Source of the DNA: Helichrysum umbraculigerum
Lineage: Eukaryota; Streptophyta; Magnoliopsida; Asterales; Asteraceae
Direction of reading: 5' to 3'
DNA length: 64,000 nt
Assembly: GCA_949592205.1 (NCBI GenBank)
Contig: CATIUR010000005.1
Location: 134,127,277 to 134,191,276, forward strand
This document shows positions 43,051-51,403 of this stretch, in pieces. Position 1 is the stretch's first letter, and each line of letters opens with the position of its first letter. A model generated the notes under the pieces. It made no database searches. It saw nothing but the letters and a program-made list of their open reading frames with translations, and was not told the origin of the DNA. The translations under genes were made by a program, and so were the position numbers.

Positions 43051-45804
43051 TTAAACCCAGCCCGCAGGAAACTGGCCGTCGGCATGAATTCCATTAGCTA
43101 CGCAAACAGTAACAACATTGAAGAACTGCTGTGCTAATCGTCTGTTGAATTCATTCTTCTGACCAACTCGAATCCGATTATCATAGAGTTTTCTTAAATC
43201 TTTTTCATGAAAATTAATTAAACTCATCGGATCATACAGCCTAAACGTCGCTTGCTTCAAATTCCATATACCTCCAACTTCTGGCCACGGTTCAGAATCT
43301 GGAACGAAAGTAATAACCGCTTCGCCAGTCTGTGGATCAAGTTCCCATTTCACAAGTCTTCTCAGAAAATAATAAGGAACTGATTCCAGAGGTATCTCAG
43401 TCAAACATTTAGCCGGCGAATAGTGAACTTTAACCATAGGCTTCCTGGTGACTGGATCAATCTTTTTCTTCCATGTATACCGAGTTCCCAACGTCGGCTT
43501 CAATTTCGAATAAGTCTTCGATAGTACTTCCCGACGTAGACATCTTTGAATGAACTCAGCATAGTCATTCTCGAAAGGATTAATCAACTTCAGCTGAGCT
43601 AATCGATTAATCTCTCCTTTTGGCAACGTGCTCAATCTATCAAAACGCATCCTAAAATACTGAACTCCATCTTCTCTCTTGATCATAAACAAATTCCTCT
43701 GACACTTCCAGCTTTTAATAACACCGGTATAATTCCGACTAACCCGGTACACTTGACATTTCACTGGAATAGGAACTGGATTTCGTCCCTTAGGCCACCA
43801 TTTCTTGTTTCTCTCTCTCTTTTCTTCAGCAGATAACTTCTTTGCTGCTGAGTCCGGTGCCTGTGTCTCTGAAACTGGAGTTGCAGCAGAACTTGATTCT
43901 CCATGTTGAGCTTTATCAGGACTCTCGTCTTCACTTGAATCAGATTCAATAATTGGTGCACCATCATAAGTTTCCCCAGATTGTACATCATCATATGTTT
44001 CATCTTCATTCAACTGCTCTTCTTCAATCGAGACATCCTCGTTCATCTCAAACACATTCTCTGTTTCTTCCTCAGAGCCAACTCCACTGGCCATCCTTTG
44101 AATAAATGATAAGTCAGCAAATGAGTAATCAACTGCCAGTGGTCTCGGTTGCCCTGGAATATCATCAACAGAAAAGTAATCCAAAACAGAAATATTTTCA
44201 TTAATATTTTCAATTACAGGGTTGGGATTTACAGACGCAGGTTCACTTGACTCTAAAGTGGGTATCCCAGACCCAGACTCCCCCGAGGCAAGTAACCTGC
44301 CTTCCAAAATGTTAACCCTATTCTTCGTTTCCTCAAGCTCTTTGGATTGAACCTCGATCAAAGCAGCTTGTTCAGCAATCTTCTCATCCTGAGCCTCCAG
44401 CTTTTGCTTCATCAGCTGCATATCTTCCATGATCTTTTGCATGAAAGCTGGAGTCGGTTGAATCTCAAAGACATCCTGTTGCTCTGGATTAACTGGAGTT
44501 CGTGTCGACGAAGAGCGACGAACACGACGAGGCGGTCGATAAGTCTCATCAGAAGGATCATCACCGTCGCGTGTACGCTTTCCAGTATCCCTTGGAGGCA
44601 CATACTTGCGTCCTTGTCTGATCCGACGCTGAATACGTAGATATCTAAATGAATCTGAAAGCCTGATACGTTCCATCTCAGAGGGATGCGGAACAGTGCC
44701 ATCAGAATGCTCAGGCGTCAGACCCCCATCCTGAGGACCTGCAGTGACCGGTTCTTCAGAATCAGAACTCTCAACCGTATCATGCGATGCTGGATTGTCC
44801 GAGTCAACATGCCCGAACTGCTCAATATTCTCCAAAATAGCATCCACGTTCTCCCCCGCAGCTTGAGCAGGTATGTTCTCCCCCGCAGCTTGAACTGGAA
44901 TGTTCACAAACGGTTGCTGCGGTTGCTGAGGTGCTGGAACATCCATATATTGAGGTTCCGGTGGCGGTACATAATTCGCGTCCACAATGGCACCAAACAA
45001 GGGAACATCCGCTGCTGCCGCAACCCCTTTCTCAAAACTTGCACAAATGGTGAAAATCCGACTCATCATCGGTGAAATCTTTAATAACTGATCGGGATCA
45101 CCCTGTGCCTGAAGATTTGGGTGATGACGATTAATGTGCAACTGAACAAAACGTGGATATAAAATCCATTTCTGATCCCCTGCATTCGCGTTATCAACCA
45201 TTGCCTTGAAGATAAATCCCGAGAAGTTGAACGGCTTGTTGTATACTAACGCCAACATAGCAGAAGCTAAACTTCGACTCATCCCATCCGTTCCTCCTTT
45301 TCTATTCCCCAAACAAACGATAATCACGTGCATCAGATATCTCCAAACACGCGTGAGATTCGCTTTGCGATACTGATCGGAGGGAATCCCAGGATATCCA
45401 ATCCGTTGCATAGCCCCGGTAACAAAAATATGATCAAAACTGATAGGCATATCCGGTTGATCGTTCAACTGTAAAAGTTCCCGAATGCTCTGTTCTGTAA
45501 TAATGATCTCCGTACCCAGAACAGTAGAGACCAAGCGTATAACGTCGTTTTCAGTAACGACAGTTGCGTTCCGCCAGAATGGGTTGATCAGATTTCCAAA
45601 AACCACCGTGGTATCGGAAATAGCGTGGATTACCCTAGAACGTCTCAAAAATGCAATCATCGGACGATACGGTGCAGCTTTATCAGCAGTATCAACAAGA
45701 TAAGCAGCCGTATTATGACGAGCTTCAAAAATCAAAGCCATATCTGCAAAAACAGAAACATATTGCAACTCGAAAAAGGTTAGCAAAAAATTTTCATTTT
45801 TCAT
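43051..45804 (-). CDS. CoB accessory ORF (aORF), 917 aa, intact
   Basis: A third ORF downstream of pol, ending just before the polypurine tract. The start is the ATG at 45804, or more likely 45741 (MALIFEARHN), which aligns with the CoA start. Layout: conserved N-terminal domain (about 22-235, with FLRRSRVIHA, NPFWRNA, ITEQSIRELLQL, YPRFVQL); Pro/Gln-rich linker with a tandem NIPVQAAGE repeat (301-320); basic patch PPRRVRRSSS (425-434); coiled coil (451-505); acidic Ser-rich stretch (575-650); second basic patch (655-675); C-terminal globular domain (680-917). No signal peptide or membrane helix is visible, so it is not like the envelope-like ORFs named in some Sireviruses. The basic patches could direct it to the nucleus. 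Function unknown. Confidence 0.88.
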   Translation of the reverse strand: MKNENFLLTFFELQYVSVFADMALIFEARHNTAAYLVDTADKAAPYRPMIAFLRRSRVIHAISDTTVVFGNLINPFWRNATVVTENDVIRLVSTVLGTEIIITEQSIRELLQLNDQPDMPISFDHIFVTGAMQRIGYPGIPSDQYRKANLTRVWRYLMHVIIVCLGNRKGGTDGMSRSLASAMLALVYNKPFNFSGFIFKAMVDNANAGDQKWILYPRFVQLHINRHHPNLQAQGDPDQLLKISPMMSRIFTICASFEKGVAAAADVPLFGAIVDANYVPPPEPQYMDVPAPQQPQQPFVNIPVQAAGENIPAQAAGENVDAILENIEQFGHVDSDNPASHDTVESSDSEEPVTAGPQDGGLTPEHSDGTVPHPSEMERIRLSDSFRYLRIQRRIRQGRKYVPPRDTGKRTRDGDDPSDETYRPPRRVRRSSSTRTPVNPEQQDVFEIQPTPAFMQKIMEDMQLMKQKLEAQDEKIAEQAALIEVQSKELEETKNRVNILEGRLLASGESGSGIPTLESSEPASVNPNPVIENINENISVLDYFSVDDIPGQPRPLAVDYSFADLSFIQRMASGVGSEEETENVFEMNEDVSIEEEQLNEDETYDDVQSGETYDGAPIIESDSSEDESPDKAQHGESSSAATPVSETQAPDSAAKKLSAEEKRERNKKWWPKGRNPVPIPVKCQVYRVSRNYTGVIKSWKCQRNLFMIKREDGVQYFRMRFDRLSTLPKGEINRLAQLKLINPFENDYAEFIQRCLRREVLSKTYSKLKPTLGTRYTWKKKIDPVTRKPMVKVHYSPAKCLTEIPLESVPYYFLRRLVKWELDPQTGEAVITFVPDSEPWPEVGGIWNLKQATFRLYDPMSLINFHEKDLRKLYDNRIRVGQKNEFNRRLAQQFFNVVTVCVANGIHADGQFPAGWV

Positions 45805-45831
45805 ACAACCTTTTACAAACTCCTGGAACTA

Positions 45832-46130
45832 GCGACGTAGCACCATACGTCGCATAAACACAGAGCGACGTAGAAAAGTACGTCGCCTAAATTCAAAATA
45901 AATTGAAAAGCGACGTAAGGCCGTACGTCGCATAAAATTCGAGCGACGTAAAGCGGGACGTCGCATTTTGCAATTTATTGTGAATTTAATCACTTTATTT
46001 AAAATAGCGACGTAGAGAGCTACGTCGCATCGGACGTCGCAGAAAAAACGACGTAGGGAAAGGCGACGTAGGAATTAATAATAACTAATTTAAAGCGACG
46101 TAGGCGACTACGTCGCATCGTACGTCGCAA
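45832..46130. repeat. GCGACGTA/TACGTCGC inverted-motif array in the aORF leader
   Basis: More than a dozen copies of GCGACGTA or its complement in 300 bp, many as facing pairs. The core ACGT resembles plant bZIP sites. Confidence 0.85.
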
Positions 46131-46308
46131 CGATGAACATTCATCCCCAACCCAGAAACCCTAACCTCGAATTTAGGGGTTTTCAAAATCAAACGCACTA
46201 CAAGGTGCGGCTTACGATGATGATCACGAAAAAATAAGTTATAACCATTATAACAACCAATTGACCATCGAATTCAACCCAAAACTAAAACCCTTGAAAC
46301 CCGTAACA

Positions 46309-46318
46309 CTTATATAGC
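46309..46318 (-). promoter_or_regulatory. TATA box candidate upstream of the CoB aORF
   Basis: Minus strand GCTATATAAG, a very good plant TATA match, about 505 bp before the ATG at 45804 and 133 bp after the distal motif array. Confidence 0.5.
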
Positions 46319-46450
46319 AATTAAACATATAATACACGGTGAAAACAGGTAAATATGGTACCTAAGTGTGCGGAATAACGAGTATATGAAAACTACGTGA
46401 GTGAATAGGAACGACAACAGCTACAAATCACGAAAAAGCTCGAAGAATTG

Positions 46451-46630
46451 CTACGTCGCAAATCGCCGGTTGGTACGTCGCAGGCTACGTCGCACTTGAA
46501 TAGTGAATACTGTGACGAGGTACGTCGCAGTGGATACTATTTAAAGTATAACCCTATGTGCGACGTAGGCTGGGACGTCGCAGGCGACGTAGAGCCGAAC
46601 GTCGCAGGCGACGTAGAGCCGTACGTCGCA
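46451..46630. repeat. GCGACGTA/TACGTCGC array upstream of the aORF TATA box
   Basis: About ten copies of the motif, including the direct series GCGACGTAGAGCCG repeated twice. Same motif as in the LTR and both leaders. Confidence 0.85.
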
Positions 46631-46640
46631 TACAACAGTT

Positions 46641-47754
46641 TTGATCCAATTTCGAAATTTTCAAACCGTGTACTCGTTATTTTTAGCAAATAATTTCCAA
46701 ATAACTCGTGACTTGGGAAAATAACCTAGAATAAAAATAAAACAAAATAAAATAAACTATAAAATCTTTTTTTTGGTATTTTCTTTAATTTTACAAAAAA
46801 TAGAAATAACTAACACTCTATTTTTGGTGACGGAGTTGTTTTGTCTGCTTAGGGATCATATCGGAATAACATGCATTTATTAGGAATAGTAAGTGTTATT
46901 TCGATCATCAGTATATTTGTCCACTTTAAATTTACTTGGCACATTTAAAACACCTTTTATAAAAATTATTTCAAGACAATTATTGGTATTGTTTGTCCAC
47001 CTAAACATGTTACATCCGTATTTGTGAGCTAACCTTTATTGTTAGAATGAATATTAATTTAGTGAAACTTATTATAGGATATACTGATAAACTTTAGTAA
47101 AACAAACACTGCATATTCACACAAGGTAGAGATTACAAGACCAAGTTTATCTCGGTTTTCTCGTAACATACACTTGATATTTATATTTAGGCATACATCA
47201 AACCGACTATGAAGATACTAGTGGCCCCAGATCTGTACAAAGTACAACAGAGGGTCCCTTAGTATGAACATAACAAGTTTGAGACTATTTGCATAACTAA
47301 TGGATTCAGGTCTGTACGTGAGTACAACAATAGTCACCATTAGTTAGGCGAATAATCATATTATTACTATATGCCCATTTTATATTTACATAATTATGAC
47401 AGTGTATGATAGTACTTCCATTTATCAATTAAGACTTATGTCATACATCATATAACATTTTTCACAAAGTAATAGACAAGTTTTATCATTACTTCTTACT
47501 CACTCACAAACCGGTGTGTAGCATGCCTACCAATACATCGTATGATGAATATAATTTAGATAAAAACTGTTTTAAGTGTGTCAGATAAACCTACTGAGAC
47601 ATCCAAGATAAACCTTAAAATTCCATTTTGTGCATGTCACCCGATGTACTATCATATCCCAAGTTGTTTACAGACACAACTTCAACGTCTATTTTAAAAA
47701 TGTAGCAACCTTGCGTTTTCTTTATTACTAAAGAGTATAAAGAGTGGCTGTTGC

Positions 47755-47811
<57 letters not shown>

Positions 47812-47846
47812 GAATTTAAAAATCTAAAAAAAATCCAAGTCACAAA
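46641..47846 (-). other. CoB non-coding spacer between pol and the aORF control region, with poly(A)
   Basis: No gene seen. The minus strand carries a run of 50 A (47806-47757) that starts 40 bases after the pol stop. The rest is AT-rich, with a weak internal duplication of a CTGTAC-AGTACAACA segment near 47228-47255 and 47312-47330. Confidence 0.6.
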
Positions 47847-50800
47847 TCATTTCTTTGACTGAAAGAACCTTAAACCTATTAGATTGACCAGTTCAATGAA
47901 ACGTGATCGCAAAAAGGCTTTTGTGAAAAGGTCCGCACACTGCTTAAGGGTCTCTATATGTACAACATCTATAAGGTGTTTCTCAAAGCAATCCCGTATG
48001 AAGTGGAACCTAAGTTCAATATGTTTGGTCTTAGAGTGCTGTACGGGATTGTGGGTGATAGATATAGCAGCTGTATTATCAATATAAATAGGAGTCATAG
48101 AGAGATTGAACCCGTAATCACGCAGTTGATGCTGAATCCAGAGAACCTGAGAACAGCAACTTGCAGCAGCAACATACTCGGCTTCAGCTGTGGAAATAGC
48201 AACCGCAGTCTGCTTTTTGCACTGCCAAGAAACTAAGCGCGATCCAAGGAACTGACATCCTCCAGTAGTTGACTTCATATCTATCTTGCAGCCACCAAGA
48301 TCCGAATCCGAATAGGCAGTTAACTCAAAGTTCTTCTCGTTTGAATACCATAGACCCAGAGATGGCCTAAAAGCGAGATATCCAAAAATGCGTTTTACTG
48401 CCTTCATATGAGACACCTTCGGATTTGCTTGAAATCGTGAGCAGAGAGAAACGGCAAACACGATATCTGGTCTTGAGGCAGTCAGGTACATGAGAGAGCC
48501 TATCATTGATCGATAGTCTTTCTCCTTGCAGTCTTCATCGTCCTCATTAGGTCCAAGATTGTGTCTTGCTTCAATTGGAGTGCCGTAGTGTTTACAGTTG
48601 AGCAATTCATACCGTTTTAACATGTCAATGACATATTTTGACTGATGGATATAAATTCCATTGTCAGATTGCTCAACCTGTAGTCCCAGAAAGAACGTGA
48701 GTTCCCCCATAGCACTCATTTCAAACTCAGATTTCATCAATCTTTCAAAATCCTTGCACAACTGATCATTAGTTGATCCAAAGATTATGTCGTCCACATA
48801 GACCTGCACAAGTAACAAATCCGCTCCTTCCCTTTTGATGAAAAGCGTGCTATCAATCTGTCCTCTATCAAAACCATTCTTCAGTAAGTACGTGGCAAGT
48901 CGCTCATACCAAAGTCGAGGAGATTGATGAAGACCATACAAAGCTTTCTTCAGCTTGCAAACATGATTAGGATGCTTTGGGTCTTCAAAACCGGGAGGCT
49001 GACACACATAGATCACTGCGTCAACATCGCCATATAGAAAAGCACACTTCACGTCAAGTTGATACACTCGGAATCCTTTGAAAGAAGCATAAGCTAGAAA
49101 GATCCGAATTGATTCCAAACGAGCAACAGGAGCGAAAACTTCATCATAGTCAATACCCTCTAGTTGACTATATCCTTGAACTACCAGACGGGCTTTGTTT
49201 CGAATAACAGCCCCACGATCATCCATTTTGTTACGGAAAACCCAACGAGTACCCGTCAAGTGAGCACCCTTGGGTAGAGGAACAATTTCCCAAACATTCA
49301 TCTTGTTTATTTGCTGTAGTTCCTCCTGCATAGCCTCGACCCAAGATGGATCCTTTAAGGCTTGATCAACCTTTTTCGGTTCAATTTGAGACAAATGACA
49401 TGAATCAATATGAGCAATAAGTCCCAAAAGCTGCTGAGCTGAAGTCTGCTTTGTTTGCTGTCGTGTTTGAACAGATGCATGAGGATCACCAATGATATTA
49501 TCAATAGGGTGATCCTTATGTATACGTGTTTCTGGTATGGCACCTGGCACAAGATCCACACCCAAATTGTTCAAATCTCCCTCAGTTTCAGGAGTAGCAG
49601 CAGACTCAGGAATGACTATCTCTTCTTCTTCTCCTTCATCTTCATGAGAAAATAAGTGAGAGTAGTTCATTGTTTCTTCCACTTCATCTTCTTCTTGAGG
49701 TTCCTCTAAAGGAGGCATATTTGGATCATATGGAAGCTCCTTTGTATAGTTGTAAATTGTTTTAGAAGGAGCTGCCGAAGATGGTGGAGTAGGAGATGGT
49801 GTTGATGGTGGTGATTTGGTAGTTGTTTTCGGTTGTGTGGGTGTTGGTGAAGGAGTAGGTGTAGGTTGTGGAGGTGTAGGATTAGTCGGTGGAGGTGCGG
49901 GTGTTGCATTAGGAGATGGGTCGGATGGTTTATTAGAAACGGGTGTATCTTGAGAAATATCAAGCTCATGCAGTATAGAAACCAACTCTTCCGTTTCATC
50001 TTCTTCCGGAATATTGAAAGAGTTGAAGAGGTTTCCATAATTGAAAAACCAATCCGGACCCGTTCCTTGAGGAGGTTCCGTATACCTTAAACACTTCACT
50101 TCAAAATGCTCTTCGATCTGATTCGTTGATTTGTTGAAGACTCTTTTGTTCGGAGAGTTGACTGCATATCCAAGAAAAATCCCTTCAACAGCTTTATCAC
50201 CAAACTTAGAGACCTTATCTTTTGTAATCATGATCAGGCATGGACACCCAAATGGTTCTAGGAACTGTAGATTTGGCTTACGGTTATTAAAAAGTTCATA
50301 GCACGTTTTGTTCCTTTTCTTAACCGTGAGTACTCTGTTGAGAACATAACAGGCAGTATTAACTGCCTCAGCCCAGAATATGATTGGTAACTTGGAGTCA
50401 GCTAACATAGTCCGAGCTGTCTCGATAATTGTCCTATTCTTCCTTTCTGCAACTCCATTCTGTTGTGGAGTCCTTGGAGCACTAAATTGATGCTCAATAC
50501 CTCTTGTAGCACAAAACAATTCGAGAGTTGAGTTCTTGAACTCAGTTCCATTGTCACTTCGTATCCTTTTCACCTTCAAGTTGCTCAAATTCGCCAACTT
50601 GTCCAACAAATACACCAGTATCTCAGGAGTTTCCCCTTTCGTGGTCAAAAAGTAAACCCACGAAAACCTTGAGTAGTCATCAGTAACTACCAAGCAGTAA
50701 GACCGACCACCAATACTTTTCGTAGACACTGGACCGAAAAGATCCATATGCAGCAACTCCAATGGTGCATTTATGGAATTCACTTGCTTAGACTTATGGG

Positions 50801-51380
50801 ACTTCTTACGTAGCTTTCCTTTTTGGCAGGAGATACAGTCATCTGTTAAAGCAAATGACTGTTTCGGAACTCCTAGCACTAGGTCATTTTTGGTCAAGAA
50901 ATTCATTTTTCGGAAATGAATATGTCCCATTCGTCTGTGCCAAAGCAGTGAATCCTTTTCAGAAGCCTTAGACAAGAGACACGTATACTCGTTCGATGTC
51001 TCAACAGTTCTCATATTCAAAATGTAGGTGTCATCCTTTCTTGGTGCTCTCAGTAACACCCATTCTTCCGGAATGACATACCCAGGCTTCAGTATCACAC
51101 ACTCAGTCTTTGTGAACACAGTTGTATAATCCTTATCACAGACCTGTGAAACACTTAGCAAGTTGTGCGTAAGCTGTTCCACGTAGTTCACATTTTCAAA
51201 ACTAACATTGCCGTTAGTTAAGGTTCCTCTTCCAGAAATAGTTCCCCCAGAATCTCCAGCAAAGGCAACATAACCTCCTGCATGTGGTTTAATATCCACT
51301 AGAAGAGATACATCGCCCGTCATATGTCGCGAGCAGCCGCTATCCAAATACCATTCGCTATTTTTAACGCGTTCTGACTG
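47847..51380 (-). CDS. CoB pol: protease, integrase, RT, RNase H (intact)
   Basis: Complete copia-type Pol. The open frame extends back to 51425 (1192 aa from there), with no ATG before the protease. I place the start after an acceptor-like GTTGCAG at 51381. Order: protease DSGCSRHMTG (Asp28 in the longer frame), WHRRMGHIHF pre-integrase, integrase (LHMDLFGP, RSDNGTEF, PQQNGVAERKN), RT (QLDVKCAFLYG, LYGLHQSPRLWY, YVDDIIFGS), RNase H (YSDSDLGG, TAEAEYVAAASCC, DLFTKAF). No stop or shift is present. Relative to gag, pol is in the -1 frame with a 22-base overlap, unlike CoA where both share a frame. Confidence 0.94.
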   Translation of the reverse strand, partial: QSERVKNSEWYLDSGCSRHMTGDVSLLVDIKPHAGGYVAFAGDSGGTISGRGTLTNGNVSFENVNYVEQLTHNLLSVSQVCDKDYTTVFTKTECVILKPGYVIPEEWVLLRAPRKDDTYILNMRTVETSNEYTCLLSKASEKDSLLWHRRMGHIHFRKMNFLTKNDLVLGVPKQSFALTDDCISCQKGKLRKKSHKSKQVNSINAPLELLHMDLFGPVSTKSIGGRSYCLVVTDDYSRFSWVYFLTTKGETPEILVYLLDKLANLSNLKVKRIRSDNGTEFKNSTLELFCATRGIEHQFSAPRTPQQNGVAERKNRTIIETARTMLADSKLPIIFWAEAVNTACYVLNRVLTVKKRNKTCYELFNNRKPNLQFLEPFGCPCLIMITKDKVSKFGDKAVEGIFLGYAVNSPNKRVFNKSTNQIEEHFEVKCLRYTEPPQGTGPDWFFNYGNLFNSFNIPEEDETEELVSILHELDISQDTPVSNKPSDPSPNATPAPPPTNPTPPQPTPTPSPTPTQPKTTTKSPPSTPSPTPPSSAAPSKTIYNYTKELPYDPNMPPLEEPQEEDEVEETMNYSHLFSHEDEGEEEEIVIPESAATPETEGDLNNLGVDLVPGAIPETRIHKDHPIDNIIGDPHASVQTRQQTKQTSAQQLLGLIAHIDSCHLSQIEPKKVDQALKDPSWVEAMQEELQQINKMNVWEIVPLPKGAHLTGTRWVFRNKMDDRGAVIRNKARLVVQGYSQLEGIDYDEVFAPVARLESIRIFLAYASFKGFRVYQLDVKCAFLYGDVDAVIYVCQPPGFEDPKHPNHVCKLKKALYGLHQSPRLWYERLATYLLKNGFDRGQIDSTLFIKREGADLLLVQVYVDDIIFGSTNDQLCKDFERLMKSEFEMSAMGELTFFLGLQVEQSDNGIYIHQSKYVIDMLKRYELLNCKHYGTPIEARHNLGPNEDDEDCKEKDYRSMIGSLMYLTASRPDIVFAVSLCSRFQANPKVSHMKAVKRIFGYLAFRPSLGLWYSNEKNFELTAYSDSDLGGCKIDMKSTTGGCQFLGSRLVSWQCKKQTAVAISTAEAEYVAAASCCSQVLWIQHQLRDYGFNLSMTPIYIDNTAAISITHNPVQHSKTKHIELRFHFIRDCFEKHLIDVVHIETLKQCADLFTKAFLRSRFIELVNLIGLRFFQSKK

Positions 51381-51403
51381 CTGCAACACACAAACAAAGG
51401 AGA
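51381..51403 (-). promoter_or_regulatory. Acceptor-like sequence at the CoB gag-pol junction
   Basis: Directly after the gag TAA the minus strand reads a pyrimidine-rich TCTCCTTTGTTTGTG stretch ending GTTGCAG. The pol protease domain begins within 15 codons. CoA has the same arrangement (34235-34258). Confidence 0.45.

Larger units (their letters stand above)
45805..46640 (-). promoter_or_regulatory. Candidate internal promoter and leader of the CoB aORF
   Basis: Read on the minus strand: an array of TACGTCGCA/TGCGACGTA (46630-46451), a TATA box GCTATATAAG (46318-46309), a leader with a TTAGGGTTT telobox-like motif (near 46155), a second array (46130-45832) and then the aORF ATG. The 5' LTR and gag leader have the same order: array (55058-54951), TATA (54938-54931), TTAGGGTTT-type motif, array (54490-54217), ATG. 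Promoter activity is inferred. Confidence 0.55.

Noticed and set aside
43051..45804. CoB aORF as an envelope-like protein
   Set aside because: No signal peptide, no membrane helix and no cleavage site are visible; coiled coil and basic patches suggest an internal protein.
45832..46130. Repeated short motif resembling a CRISPR array
   Set aside because: Spacing is irregular, both orientations mix freely, there are no uniform spacers, and the setting is a plant retrotransposon leader.
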